Assembly (NCBI RefSeq): GCF_035658495.1 | Contig: NZ_CP141944.1 | Span: 124,001 to 188,000 of the forward strand | Source of the DNA: Novosphingobium sp. RL4 | GTDB lineage: Bacteria > Pseudomonadota > Alphaproteobacteria > Sphingomonadales > Sphingomonadaceae | Reading direction: 5' to 3' | Length of the DNA: 64,000 nt | Part shown: piece after piece, positions 27,869-36,949 of the stretch | Position numbering within the stretch: the first letter of the stretch is position 1 | Layout of the letters: each line of letters opens with the position of its first letter | Position numbers and translations under genes: made by a program | Notes under the pieces: model-generated | The model's database searches: none | The model's input: only the letters and a program-made list of their open reading frames with translations | Told to the model about the DNA's origin: nothing

Positions 27869-30253
27869 ATGGCCACACGGCCCCTCGCGCCCGGACGGCG
27901 AATCGCCAAGCCGAACTGGCGCGCCGTCATGAAGCGTTCTCTGCGCCGCGCCTCCGAGTTGAGCGGCGCGCTGGCGCTGTTCGCGGCGATGGCGTTCCTC
28001 GCCCTTGCGCTGGTGAGCTATCACCAGACGGACCCCTCCGCCTCCACGGCGGCAGGCGGCCCCGCGCAGAACTGGATGGGATCGGTCGGCGCCTGGGTGG
28101 CGGAGCGCGCGCTCGTGCTGTTCGGCCCGGTCGCGGCGCTTTTCATTCCCCTGCTTTACGTCTTCGCCCGCAAGCTCTGGCTGCTGGTCGAGGAGGACGA
28201 CAACGAGATCGAGCATTCGAACCAGCGCTGGTGGCGCCCGGTGGCGGTGCTGGCGATCGCCATGATGCTGATCGCCACCGTCATGTCGCTGCTGTTCACC
28301 GAGCCCGGCGGCGTCCTTCCCGCCTCGATGGGCGGCATCACCGGCCTGCTCGGCGCCAAGGCCATCAATTCGATCTCCGCCTTCACGCCGGCGGCCGTGC
28401 AGGGCTGGATCACGCTCGTTCTGGCGCTGCTCTGCGCGCTGGCGGGCGTGGCGCTGATCGGGCAGGTCTTCGCGTTCGACTGGGTGCGCCTGCTGACCCT
28501 CCCCGGCCGCATCGGCCGCGCGCGAGAGGATGGCCCCGCTCCGGCCGCTGCCGCGAAGAAGGCGGAACTGCGCGAAACGGCGGACGACAAGCCCCGCGCC
28601 GCCGCCCGCGCGGAAGCGCCCGCCGGGATCGACGGTCCTTCGGAAAAGCCGCGCAAGGCCCCGGAGATCAGCGACCCCAAGGCCAGCCCCACCCCTGCGC
28701 AGCTCACCCTCGGCAACCGCCAGAAGGACATGTTCGACAAGTACGCGCTGCCGGGTCTCGACCTGCTGGCCGACCCGCCGCCCAATTCGCAGCCCAAGGT
28801 CGACAAGCTCAGCCTCGAACGCAACGCGCGCCTGCTGGAAACCGTGCTCGACGACTTCAACGTCAAGGGCGAGATCACGGCCGTGCGCACCGGCCCCGTC
28901 GTCACCATGTACGAACTGGAGCCTGCACCCGGCATCAAGGCCAGCCGCGTGATCGGCCTGGCCGACGATATCGCCCGCAACATGAGCGCGATCTCGGCGC
29001 GCGTCTCCTCGATTCCGGGGCGCACCGTCATGGGCATCGAACTGCCCAACGCCGACCGCCAGATGGTCTCGTTCAAGGAGATGGTCGCCTCCGAGGCCTT
29101 CGCCAATCACAAGGGCATGCTGCCGATCATCCTGGGCAAGGACATCGCCGGCGAACCCGTGGTCGCCGACCTTGCGACGATGCCGCACTTGCTCGTCGCC
29201 GGTACGACCGGTTCGGGTAAGTCGGTCGGCCTCAACGCGATCCTGCTCTCGCTGCTCTACCGCCTGACCCCGGCGCAGTGCCGCCTGATCCTCGTCGATC
29301 CCAAGGTGCTGGAACTCAAGAGCTACGACGACATCCCGCACCTGCTCTCGCCCGTCGTCACCGAACCGCCCAAGGCCGTGCGCGCGCTGAAGTGGGCGGT
29401 GGAGGAAATGGAGCGCCGCTACCGCCAGATGAGCGAGATCAGCGTGCGCAACCTCGCCAGCTTCAACGAGAAGGTCCGCACCGCCGCCGCCAAGGGCAAG
29501 CCGCTGGGCCGCCGCATCCAGATCGGCTTCGATCCCGAGACCGGCGAGGAACTCTACGAGGACCGCCAGCTCGACTACGAGGCGCTGCCGCAGATCGTCC
29601 TCATCGTCGACGAACTGGCAGACCTCATGGTCACCGTCGGCAAGGAAATCGAAGTGTTGATCCAGCGCCTCAGCCAGAAGAGCCGCGCCGCGGGCATCCA
29701 CCTCATCATGGCGACCCAGCGCCCCTCGGTCGACGTCATCACCGGCGTCATCAAGGCCAACCTGCCGACCCGCATCTCCTTCGCCGTCACCAGCCGCATC
29801 GACAGCCGCACCATCCTGGGCGAACAGGGCGCCGAGCAGCTGCTGGGCAAGGGCGATATGCTCTACAAACCCAGCACCGACCCGATCAAGCGCGTCCACG
29901 GCCCCTTCGTCTCGGACGAGGAAGTCGAACACGTTGCCGACCACTGGCGCGGACAGGGCAAGCCGGATTACGTCGATGCCGTCACCGAAGAGCCGGAAGA
30001 AGGCTCCTTCGGCTTCGACGACCTCGACGCCACCGCTTCGGATGCACCGGAAGAGCGCAAGTACCGCCAGGTCTGCCAGCTCGTGTTCGAGAACCAGAAG
30101 GTCTCGGTCTCGTGGCTCCAGCGCCAGATGGGCGTGGGCTACAACACTGCCGCCAAATGGGTCGAACGCATGGAGCAGGACGGTTACGTCGGCCCCGCCA
30201 ACCATGTCGGCCGCCGCGACATCTATCGCGACGAAAACGGCAGCCCGCTCTGA
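27869..30253 (+). CDS. ftsK: DNA translocase FtsK
   Basis: This 794-residue septal motor segregates chromosome termini. There are four N-terminal membrane helices up to about residue 210. A short Ala/Pro/Lys linker follows, then the alpha/beta motor domains with Walker A AGTTGSGKS (Lys451) and Walker B LIVDELADLMV. The C-terminal gamma winged helix (VSVSWLQRQMGVGYNTAAKW) reads KOPS sites. The linker is much shorter than in E. coli FtsK (1,329 residues), which is normal for alphaproteobacteria. The start is ATG 27869 after AGGGGGAATTTCCA. The next gene begins 5 bp after its stop. Confidence 0.97.
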   Translation: MATRPLAPGRRIAKPNWRAVMKRSLRRASELSGALALFAAMAFLALALVSYHQTDPSASTAAGGPAQNWMGSVGAWVAERALVLFGPVAALFIPLLYVFARKLWLLVEEDDNEIEHSNQRWWRPVAVLAIAMMLIATVMSLLFTEPGGVLPASMGGITGLLGAKAINSISAFTPAAVQGWITLVLALLCALAGVALIGQVFAFDWVRLLTLPGRIGRAREDGPAPAAAAKKAELRETADDKPRAAARAEAPAGIDGPSEKPRKAPEISDPKASPTPAQLTLGNRQKDMFDKYALPGLDLLADPPPNSQPKVDKLSLERNARLLETVLDDFNVKGEITAVRTGPVVTMYELEPAPGIKASRVIGLADDIARNMSAISARVSSIPGRTVMGIELPNADRQMVSFKEMVASEAFANHKGMLPIILGKDIAGEPVVADLATMPHLLVAGTTGSGKSVGLNAILLSLLYRLTPAQCRLILVDPKVLELKSYDDIPHLLSPVVTEPPKAVRALKWAVEEMERRYRQMSEISVRNLASFNEKVRTAAAKGKPLGRRIQIGFDPETGEELYEDRQLDYEALPQIVLIVDELADLMVTVGKEIEVLIQRLSQKSRAAGIHLIMATQRPSVDVITGVIKANLPTRISFAVTSRIDSRTILGEQGAEQLLGKGDMLYKPSTDPIKRVHGPFVSDEEVEHVADHWRGQGKPDYVDAVTEEPEEGSFGFDDLDATASDAPEERKYRQVCQLVFENQKVSVSWLQRQMGVGYNTAAKWVERMEQDGYVGPANHVGRRDIYRDENGSPL

Positions 30254-30258
30254 TCGCG

Positions 30259-30732
30259 ATGAATAGGCCGCACCCTCCGCTTCTGGCCGTGCTTCCCGTC
30301 CTGGCATCCCTGAGCCTGAGCCTGAGCCTGAGCCTGGGCCTGAGCCTGAGCCTGATCGCGGCGCCGACGCTCGCCGCCGCGACCGCGCAGTGGCAGCGCC
30401 TCTTCGTGCCGAATGTGGAGAACATGCTCGGCCGCAGGATCTATGTGGACAAGCTGAGCGTGAAGAGCGGCATGATCGGGCGGCAGTTCCAGCAGATGCA
30501 GGTGCTGCTGCGCGCCGGTGGCGGCTATCCGCAAGGCACCATGCTCTACGCCGACCGCGCGGTGGACTGCGCGAACGGGCGGGTGCTGTCCTATCACTGG
30601 CGGATCGTCCAGCCGAACGGCGCCGTCCTGCGGGACTGGAGCGACGCCAGCCCGGCGGTTTCCGCGGTACAGTGGGCAGGCGAGGACGGGCTGGTGCTGA
30701 AGTACGTCTGTACGGGAATATTGCCCCGCTAG
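30259..30732 (+). CDS. Small exported protein with a repeat-encoded signal peptide
   Basis: This 157-residue protein has an unusual signal peptide whose core is built from (Leu-Ser) repeats, ASLSLSLSLSLGLSLSLIAA, followed by APTLAAA. The mature part is a compact beta-rich domain: LGRRIYVDKLSVKSG, a middle LYADRAVDCANGRVLSYHW and a C-terminal LVLKYVCTG. The two Cys could form a disulfide. The layout resembles the surface-adhesin-E-like domain, but I am not sure of the family. It starts 5 bp after ftsK and is probably co-transcribed. Confidence 0.75.
   Translation: MNRPHPPLLAVLPVLASLSLSLSLSLGLSLSLIAAPTLAAATAQWQRLFVPNVENMLGRRIYVDKLSVKSGMIGRQFQQMQVLLRAGGGYPQGTMLYADRAVDCANGRVLSYHWRIVQPNGAVLRDWSDASPAVSAVQWAGEDGLVLKYVCTGILPR
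30309..30356 (+). repeat. Eight tandem CCTGAG hexamers in a signal peptide
   Basis: Eight consecutive 6-bp units (CCTGAG, with CCTGGG as the fifth and CCTGAT as the eighth) encode the Leu-Ser core of the signal peptide at 30259. Because the unit is a multiple of three, gain or loss of units keeps the frame and changes only the hydrophobic length by two residues. Confidence 0.85.
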
Positions 30733-30857
30733 GCGGCGCGGATAAATTCGGCCAAACTTCTCCGGCCCCCCTCCATCGAGGGTTACGCGCTGCGCTGCGA
30801 GGTTCTAAGTAACCCCTTCGCGCCCCGCTTTTTCCGCTTCCCGCCCGAAAGGCCCCG

Positions 30858-32612
30858 ATGGAAGATCATACTCAGGCATTCCTGCTGAACGACGGCTTCC
30901 TGCTGCTCGGAACGGCGCTTGCCTTCGTCCTGCTGTTCCGCCGCCTCGGCCTTGGCGCCACCCTGGGCTACCTGCTCGCGGGGGCCATTCTCGGGCCCTA
31001 TGCCTTCGGCCTCGTCGGCGATGCCGAGAACAAGCTGGGGATCGCGGAACTGGGGATCACGCTGCTGCTGTTCATCGTCGGCCTCGAACTGGCGCCGCGG
31101 CGGCTGTGGCGGATGCGCAGCGAGATCTTCGGGCTCGGCTTCCTGCAAGTGACCCTGTGCGGCCTCGCGGTTTCGGCGGTGATCTTCTATTCGACCGGGT
31201 TCAGCGTCGCCGCATCGCTGGCGCTGGGCCTGCCGCTCGGCCTGTCCTCGACGGCGCAGGTCCTGCCGATGCTCCAGAGCGCCGGACGCCTCAACACCCC
31301 GTTCGGCGAGCGTTCCTTCGCGGTCCTGCTGTTCCAGGACCTCTCGATCATCCCGCTCATCACCATCATCGCGGCGATGAACCGCAACCCGCACCTGCCG
31401 GAAGGCCCTCCGGGCTGGATCCTGGTGCTGGAGACGCTGGCCGCCATCGCCGGGCTCATCCTGGCCGGGCGCTTCGTGATCCGGCCGCTGTTCCGCCTGA
31501 TCGGCAACCTGGGCGAGCGCGAGATGTTCGTCTTCGCCGCGCTGTTCACGGTAATCGCCTCGGCCGCGCTGATGCAGTCGCTCGGCCTGTCGACCGCGCT
31601 GGGGGCCTTCATCGCCGGGGTCATGCTGGCCGATACCCCCTATCGCCACGAACTGGAAGCGGACGTGGAGCCGTTCCGCTCGATCCTGCTCGGCCTCTTC
31701 TTCATGTCGGTGGGCATGATGCTGGACCTTTCGGCCATTGCCGAGCGGCCGATGTTCGTCGCCGCCATGGCGGTGGCGCTGATCGCGGTGAAGGCATCGG
31801 TGATCTTCGGCCTCGGCCTGCTGTTCAGGATGAACTGGCGCAGCGCGCTGGCGCTTGGCCTGCTGCTGAGCCAGGGCGGCGAATTCGGCTTCGTGCTCTT
31901 CGCCCAGGCCCAGAACGCCTGGCTGATCGAGCCGCAGGCGGCCAGCCTGTTCAGCGCCATCGTCACCCTGTCCATGATCACCACCCCGTTCCTGATGATG
32001 GCCACCGCGCGCATCCGCGAAATGCCCGTCAGCAAGGAAACCCGCGAAGGCCCGCGCAAGGACGGTGCCAGCGCGCTGGTCGTCGGCTACGGCCGCTTCG
32101 GCCAGACCGTGGCGCAAGTGATGATCGCCGCCGATATCCAGGTGACGCTGATCGACACCGATATCGAGATGATCGACGTGGCCAGCGGCTTCGGCGCGAA
32201 AGTCTGGTTCGGCGACGGCACCCGTATCGACCTGCTGCGGCAGGCAGGCGCGGGCCATGCGCAGATGATCGTGTTCTGCATCGACGGCGACCAGCTTTCG
32301 GAAAGCTTCCTCCTCAACGTCCACGAGGCTTTCCCGGATGCCCGCATCGTCGCCCGCGTCTACGACCGCCGCGCGATGATCCGCCTGAAGGACGCACCCG
32401 TCACCTTCATGGTCCGCGAAGTGATGGAATCGGCCGTGGTCATGGGCCGCGAGGCGCTGGAAGTGCTCGGCCTGTCCCTCGAACAGATCGACATTGCCGA
32501 GAATACCTATCGCTCCAGCGACAAGGAGCGCCTGTCGATCCAGTACGAGACCGGCGATCTGCGCGCCGCCCGTGACCGCATCCTCACCCAGGACCTGCGC
32601 GACGCTCACTGA
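30858..32612 (+). CDS. Cation:proton antiporter, KefB/KefC type with TrkA-N domain
   Basis: This 584-residue protein has about 12 membrane helices (LGATLGYLLAGAILGPYAFG, ALGAFIAGVMLADTPYRHEL) to about residue 390. A cytosolic Rossmann domain starts at ALVVGYGRFGQTVAQVM, with DTDIEMIDVASGFG as the NAD-contacting region. The acidic ALGAFIAGVMLAD helix is typical of the Kef/CPA2 group, which exchange K+ (or Na+) for H+. No ancillary KefG/KefF quinone reductase is adjacent. The gene is convergent with the Lrp-type regulator 23 bp away. Confidence 0.9.
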   Translation: MEDHTQAFLLNDGFLLLGTALAFVLLFRRLGLGATLGYLLAGAILGPYAFGLVGDAENKLGIAELGITLLLFIVGLELAPRRLWRMRSEIFGLGFLQVTLCGLAVSAVIFYSTGFSVAASLALGLPLGLSSTAQVLPMLQSAGRLNTPFGERSFAVLLFQDLSIIPLITIIAAMNRNPHLPEGPPGWILVLETLAAIAGLILAGRFVIRPLFRLIGNLGEREMFVFAALFTVIASAALMQSLGLSTALGAFIAGVMLADTPYRHELEADVEPFRSILLGLFFMSVGMMLDLSAIAERPMFVAAMAVALIAVKASVIFGLGLLFRMNWRSALALGLLLSQGGEFGFVLFAQAQNAWLIEPQAASLFSAIVTLSMITTPFLMMATARIREMPVSKETREGPRKDGASALVVGYGRFGQTVAQVMIAADIQVTLIDTDIEMIDVASGFGAKVWFGDGTRIDLLRQAGAGHAQMIVFCIDGDQLSESFLLNVHEAFPDARIVARVYDRRAMIRLKDAPVTFMVREVMESAVVMGREALEVLGLSLEQIDIAENTYRSSDKERLSIQYETGDLRAARDRILTQDLRDAH

Positions 32613-32635
32613 AGGCGATCGGCCACCGGCGGCGG

Positions 32636-33091
32636 TCAGGGCACCGCATAGCCTTCGAAGCGCTTGATCCGCCGCAGCGAGAAGCTGGTCCGCATCGAGG
32701 AAACCCCCGGCAGCCGCGCCAGGCAGTCCCGGTGGATGCGGTCGTAATGATCGAGGTCGGCGGCGGCGACGCGCAACTGGTAATCCGCCGCGCCTGACAT
32801 GAGGTGGCATTCGAGGATATCCTCGAAATCCCCCACCGCGCGTTCGAAGCGCTCCATCGCTTCGCGGGTCTGGCTGGTCAGCGTGATCTCGACGAAGACC
32901 TCCACGGCAAGCCCGAGCCGCCTGGCATCCACCCTTGCGGCATATCCCAGGATCAGACCCTGCTCCTCCAGCGCGCGGATACGGCGATGGCAGGCAGACG
33001 GCGAGAGATTCACCAGCGCGGCCAGTTCGGCGATCGAGCGCGAGGAGTCTGCCTGCAACGCACCAAGAAGTGCGCGGTCCGCCCGGTCCAT
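32636..33091 (-). CDS. Lrp/AsnC-family regulator, probable alanine-responsive AldR type
   Basis: This 151-residue regulator has an N-terminal HTH (DRALLGALQADSSRSIAELA then LSPSACHRRIRALEEQG) and a C-terminal RAM effector domain starting near LGLAVEVFVEI. It is full length. It is divergently transcribed from alanine dehydrogenase across 137 bp containing mirrored repeats. Lrp-type genes next to ald usually activate ald in response to alanine (family knowledge); the role here is inferred from this layout. The start is ATG 33091, since the longer frame upstream lies inside the control region. Confidence 0.92.
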   Translation of the reverse strand: MDRADRALLGALQADSSRSIAELAALVNLSPSACHRRIRALEEQGLILGYAARVDARRLGLAVEVFVEITLTSQTREAMERFERAVGDFEDILECHLMSGAADYQLRVAAADLDHYDRIHRDCLARLPGVSSMRTSFSLRRIKRFEGYAVP

Positions 33092-33093
33092 GG

Positions 33094-33213
33094 AAAATTC
33101 TCTTGTCGTTTGTTTCAAGAGTGGGAAATATTCCTGTTCTTCTTTCTGACAAGCCCCAATTCGGTGAAACATTGCAGGGTGCCGGGTGTATCTCACGGGC
33201 AGGAGAGAATTTT
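33094..33213. promoter_or_regulatory. Control region between lrp-type gene and ald
   Basis: The perfect inverted 10-mers AAAATTCTCT (33094-33103) and AGAGAATTTT (33204-33213) sit just downstream of each start-codon side, about 100 bp apart. A near-palindrome GGAAATATTCC occurs between them. The A+T-rich, symmetrical layout fits Lrp octamer binding with DNA wrapping. Confidence 0.55.
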
Positions 33214-33228
33214 GCCGGAGTGGAAAAC

Positions 33229-34344
33229 ATGCGTGTCGGTACCGTCAGGGAAATCAAGAACCACGAATACCGCGTCGGCCTGACGCCGGAGAGCGCCTGC
33301 GAACTCGTGGCGCACGGGCACGAAGTCTGGGTGGAAAGCGGCGCGGGTCTCGGCATCGGCGCCAGCGACGCCGATTATACCCGTCAGGGCGCGAAGATCG
33401 TGGCATCGGCGAGCGAGGTCTTCGAAGGCTGCGAAATGGTCGTGAAGGTCAAGGAACCGCAAGCGGGCGAACGCGCCATGCTGCGCGAGGGCCAGATCCT
33501 CTACACCTACCTCCACCTCGCGCCCGATCCCGAGCAGACCGCCGATCTCGTGAAGTCCGGCGTCACCGCGATCGCTTACGAGACCGTGACCGGCCCCGGC
33601 GGCCAGCTTCCGCTGCTCAAGCCGATGAGCCAGGTCGCGGGGCGCATGTCGATCCAGGCCGGCGCCACCGCGCTGGAAAAGGCCCATGGCGGACGCGGCG
33701 TGCTGCTGGGCGGCGTTCCCGGCGTGATGCCGGGCAAGGTGGCGGTGATCGGCGGCGGCGTGGTCGGCTTCAATGCCGCGCAGATGGCGGTGGGCCTCGG
33801 CGCCGACGTGACCATCCTCGACCGCAGCCCCGACGTGCTCGAACGGCTCGGCATCCACTTCGAGGCGCGCGCCAAGACCCGCTTCTCCAGCACCGCCAAC
33901 CTTGCCGAGAGCGTGGCCGAGGCCGATCTCGTGATCGGCGCCGTGCTGATCCCCGGCGCCGCCGCGCCCAAGCTGGTAACGCGCGAGATGCTGGGCACCA
34001 TGAAGGCCGGCGCGGTACTGGTGGATGTCGCCATCGACCAGGGCGGCTGCTTCGAGACGAGCCATGCCACCACCCATGCCGATCCGACTTTCGTGGTGGA
34101 CGGGGTCGTCCACTATTGCGTCGCCAACATGCCCGGCGCGGTGGCCCGCACCAGCACTTATGCGCTCAACAACGTCACCCTGCCCCATGCGCTGGCGATC
34201 GCCAACCTGGGCTGGAAGGCGGCGCTCAAGGCGGACCCCCACCTTGCGAACGGGCTGAACGTCCACGCCGGGAAAGTGACCTTCGAGGCTGTTGCGACTG
34301 AGCTGGGCTACGATTACACGCCGGTCGGCGACGTGCTGGGCTGA
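33229..34344 (+). CDS. ald: Alanine dehydrogenase
   Basis: This 371-residue NAD-dependent enzyme interconverts L-alanine with pyruvate and ammonia. It begins [20 protein letters not shown] and contains KVKEPQAGE (substrate Lys), [12 protein letters not shown] (catalytic His), the Rossmann [20 protein letters not shown] region and [14 protein letters not shown] (catalytic Asp region), all in standard order. The start is ATG 33229, which opens the conserved N-terminus. It is divergent from its likely Lrp-type regulator and convergent with a thioesterase, with a palindrome between. Confidence 0.96.
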   Translation: MRVGTVREIKNHEYRVGLTPESACELVAHGHEVWVESGAGLGIGASDADYTRQGAKIVASASEVFEGCEMVVKVKEPQAGERAMLREGQILYTYLHLAPDPEQTADLVKSGVTAIAYETVTGPGGQLPLLKPMSQVAGRMSIQAGATALEKAHGGRGVLLGGVPGVMPGKVAVIGGGVVGFNAAQMAVGLGADVTILDRSPDVLERLGIHFEARAKTRFSSTANLAESVAEADLVIGAVLIPGAAAPKLVTREMLGTMKAGAVLVDVAIDQGGCFETSHATTHADPTFVVDGVVHYCVANMPGAVARTSTYALNNVTLPHALAIANLGWKAALKADPHLANGLNVHAGKVTFEAVATELGYDYTPVGDVLG

Positions 34345-34359
34345 GTTTGCGCGAAGGAC

Positions 34360-34392
34360 ATCGTCACCCTGAATTCGCTTCAGGGTGACGAT
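34360..34392. terminator. 14-bp perfect palindrome between convergent ald and thioesterase genes
   Basis: The arms ATCGTCACCCTGAA and TTCAGGGTGACGAT surround TTCGC. It sits 16 bp past the ald stop and just past the thioesterase stop, so it probably acts for both. The GTCACCCTGAA...TTCAGGGTGAC form is one I recall as a dispersed intergenic repeat in sphingomonads. Confidence 0.6.
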
Positions 34393-34400
34393 AGGGATGT

Positions 34401-34805
34401 TTATCCGGCCCCGTCCCAGAACGGCGCGGCCACTTCCGGCGGCACCCGCATCAGGCGCTGCGAGGCGATCTCGATCATGGCCCAGGTCGTCTTCGCGGAA
34501 ACGAGCACCCTGCCCGCCGCATTGCGGAAATCCACCCGGCGCACGAACCGCGCGCCGGTCGGGCCTTCGGGGATGAAGGTTTCCCCGGTCACGCTCTCGC
34601 CCTCGCGGATATTGCCGCGATAGTCGATCTCGTGCCGGGTCACGACCCAGGCGTATCTCGCCTGATGATCGGGCATGGCCACCGCTTCCCAGTGCGCCGT
34701 GGCCATGGCCTCCATCCACCGCACCCAGACCGCATTGTTGACGTGGCCCATGACGTCGATGTCATGGGCCTGCGCCGTGAAGGTCAGGGTGAAGGGCGGC
34801 TTCAC
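34401..34805 (-). CDS. Acyl-CoA thioesterase, hotdog (4HBT) fold
   Basis: This 134-residue hotdog-fold protein has the catalytic-region signature AHDIDVMGHVNNAVWVRWME (D-x-M-G-H-V-N-N), typical of YbgC/FadM-type acyl-CoA thioesterases. The rest (HEIDYRGNIREGESVTGET) fits the central hotdog strands. It uses a GTG start at 34805 that overlaps the TGA of the upstream oligopeptidase gene (GTGA), indicating translational coupling. Substrate chain length is unknown. Confidence 0.88.
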   Translation of the reverse strand: MKPPFTLTFTAQAHDIDVMGHVNNAVWVRWMEAMATAHWEAVAMPDHQARYAWVVTRHEIDYRGNIREGESVTGETFIPEGPTGARFVRRVDFRNAAGRVLVSAKTTWAMIEIASQRLMRVPPEVAAPFWDGAG

Positions 34806-36898
34806 TCGGTAACGCCGAGCTGCCAGAGGATGAAGGCGAACTCCTCCGCCGTTTCCTTCAGGCTCTCGAACCGGCCGGACTTGCCGCCGTGGCCCGCGCC
34901 CATGTTGGTCTTGAGGATCAGCTCGTTATCGTCGGTCTTCAGTTCGCGCAGCTTCGCCACCCACTTGGCGGGTTCCCAGTACGTCACGCGCGGGTCGTTG
35001 AGGCCGGCCGTCACCATGAGCGGCGGATAGGCCTGGGCCTTGACCTGATCGTAGGGCGAGTAGCTGCGGATCAGCTCGAAGGCGGCCTTGTCCTCGATGG
35101 GATTGCCCCATTCCGGCCATTCGCCCGGCGTCAGCGGCAGGGTATCGTCGAGCATGGTGCTGAGCACGTCCACGAAGGGCACATGCGCCACCACCGCGCC
35201 GAACAGTTCAGGATCGGAGTTGACCACCGCGCCCATCAGCTCGCCGCCCGCCGATCCGCCCGAGATCGAGATCCTGCCCGCCTCGGTGAAGCCGCGCGCG
35301 ATCAGGCCCCTGGCCACATCCACGAAGTCGTTGAAGGTATTGTTCCGCTTCTCCAGCTTGCCCGCCTTGTACCAGGCGCGGCCCAGATCGTCGCCGCCGC
35401 GGATATGGGCGATGGCATAAGCGAAGCCGCGATCGACCAGGCTGAGCCGCGTGGTCGAGAAGCCGGGATCGATCGAGATGCCATAGGCGCCGTAGCCGTA
35501 GAGGTGCAGCGGCCCCGCGCCCGTCCTGTCGCGGCGGTAGACGATCGAGACCGGGATCGGCGTGCCGTCCCGCGCCGCGATTTCCAGCCGTTCCGTCGCA
35601 TAGAGCGAGGCATCGTAGCCCGAGGGGATTTCCTGGACCTTGAGCACTTCCATCGTGCGCGCCGCCACGTCGTAATCGATGACCGACGAAGGGCTGACCA
35701 TCGATTCGTAGGTCAGGCGCAGCACGTCCATGTGCCATTCGGGATTGTTCGAAAGGCCTGCCGAATAGCTGGCTTCCGGGAAGGTGATCGGCTCCACGCG
35801 GGCGGGATCGTCGTAGTAGCGGACCTCGATCTGGTCGAGCCCGGCGCCGTGTCCCACCAGCTTGCGGCCTTCGGTCACGTAGAAGTCGCGGAACAGGTCG
35901 GCGCCGGTGAGGTAGAACGCGTCGGTACCCTCGATCAGCGTGGTCCATTCGCCGGGATTCTCCAGCGGCGCGGTGGCGAAGCGGAAGTTCTCGTGGGTGT
36001 CGTTGGTGTGGATGTAGAGCACGCCGTCGCGCTCATCGACATCGTATTCCACGCCCTTCTGGCGCGGCTTCACCAGAATCTGCTCGCCCAGCGGATCGCT
36101 GGCGAGGACCATGCGGCATTCGCTGGTCTCATGGTCGCTGGTGCCGATCAGCAGCCACTTCTCGTTCGACGAGAGCGACGACCCGACGCGGAAGCCCTCG
36201 TCGTTCTCGTGATAGAGTTCGACGTCGTTTTCCAGCGGCTGGCCCAGCCAGTGCAGGCGGGCATTGTCGGTGCGCCACTGCTCGTTGGCGAGCGAATAGA
36301 CCAGGCCCTTGTCGCCCGCGACCCAGACGAGACCGGACAGCGTGCCGGGAATCTCGTCCGCCAGGAGTTCGCCGGTCGCCAGCACCTTGACGTGGACGGT
36401 GAAGCGCTCGGAGCCGTTGTCGTCCACCGAATAGGCAAGCAGCTTGCCGTCGTTGCTGGTCGAGATCGCGCCGAGGTTGAAATACTCCTTGCCCTCGGCC
36501 AGCGCCACTTCGTCGAGGATCAGTTCGTCGGCGCTGCCGTCATCGGTCGCGCCGACGGGGCGGCGCCACCACTTCTTGTATTCGGCGCCTTCCTCGAATT
36601 CGATCCAGTAGAGCCAGTCGCCGTCCTTCTGCGGCACCGACTTGTCGGCTTCCTTGATGCGCGCGCGCATTTCCTTGAACAGCGCGTCGATCTTGCCCTG
36701 ACGATCCGCCATGCGCGACTCGAACCAGCGGTTTTCCGCTTCGAGGTGCTCCAGAACGGCCTTGTCGGTAACTTCGGGATAACCGGCGTCGCGCAGCCAG
36801 GCGTAGTCGTCTTCGACGGCAAGGCCATGGTGAGTGAAGGAATGCGGCTTCTTCGCCGCCTGTGGAGGACCGGAAAGGGTCTGGGTGGAATCTGCCAT
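34802..36898 (-). CDS. ptrB: Oligopeptidase B (S9A serine peptidase)
   Basis: This 698-residue protein has an N-terminal beta-propeller (about residues 75-410) and a C-terminal alpha/beta hydrolase. The nucleophile is Ser549 in SGGSAGGELMG. The catalytic His is near the end in NMGAGHGGKSGR, and the Asp lies about 35 residues before it. The family signature around DRGFAYAIAHIRGGDDLGRA is present. It cleaves short peptides after basic residues (family knowledge). No signal peptide is visible. The start is ATG 36898, since the upstream in-frame ATG adds only three residues. Confidence 0.95.
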   Translation of the reverse strand: MADSTQTLSGPPQAAKKPHSFTHHGLAVEDDYAWLRDAGYPEVTDKAVLEHLEAENRWFESRMADRQGKIDALFKEMRARIKEADKSVPQKDGDWLYWIEFEEGAEYKKWWRRPVGATDDGSADELILDEVALAEGKEYFNLGAISTSNDGKLLAYSVDDNGSERFTVHVKVLATGELLADEIPGTLSGLVWVAGDKGLVYSLANEQWRTDNARLHWLGQPLENDVELYHENDEGFRVGSSLSSNEKWLLIGTSDHETSECRMVLASDPLGEQILVKPRQKGVEYDVDERDGVLYIHTNDTHENFRFATAPLENPGEWTTLIEGTDAFYLTGADLFRDFYVTEGRKLVGHGAGLDQIEVRYYDDPARVEPITFPEASYSAGLSNNPEWHMDVLRLTYESMVSPSSVIDYDVAARTMEVLKVQEIPSGYDASLYATERLEIAARDGTPIPVSIVYRRDRTGAGPLHLYGYGAYGISIDPGFSTTRLSLVDRGFAYAIAHIRGGDDLGRAWYKAGKLEKRNNTFNDFVDVARGLIARGFTEAGRISISGGSAGGELMGAVVNSDPELFGAVVAHVPFVDVLSTMLDDTLPLTPGEWPEWGNPIEDKAAFELIRSYSPYDQVKAQAYPPLMVTAGLNDPRVTYWEPAKWVAKLRELKTDDNELILKTNMGAGHGGKSGRFESLKETAEEFAFILWQLGVTE

Positions 36899-36949
36899 GA
36901 CCTCCATCTATGATCGCACCATGACCCCCGCAAGCCGGATACCTTTTCC

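Noticed and set aside
27824..30307. An 827-codon open frame antisense to ftsK
   Set aside because: Complete FtsK motor motifs are on the plus strand. The antisense product is low-complexity Asp/Gly/Arg and has no recognisable domain.
34889..36913. A 674-codon open frame antisense to ptrB
   Set aside because: Shadow of the oligopeptidase B gene, which has its catalytic serine and family signatures on the minus strand.
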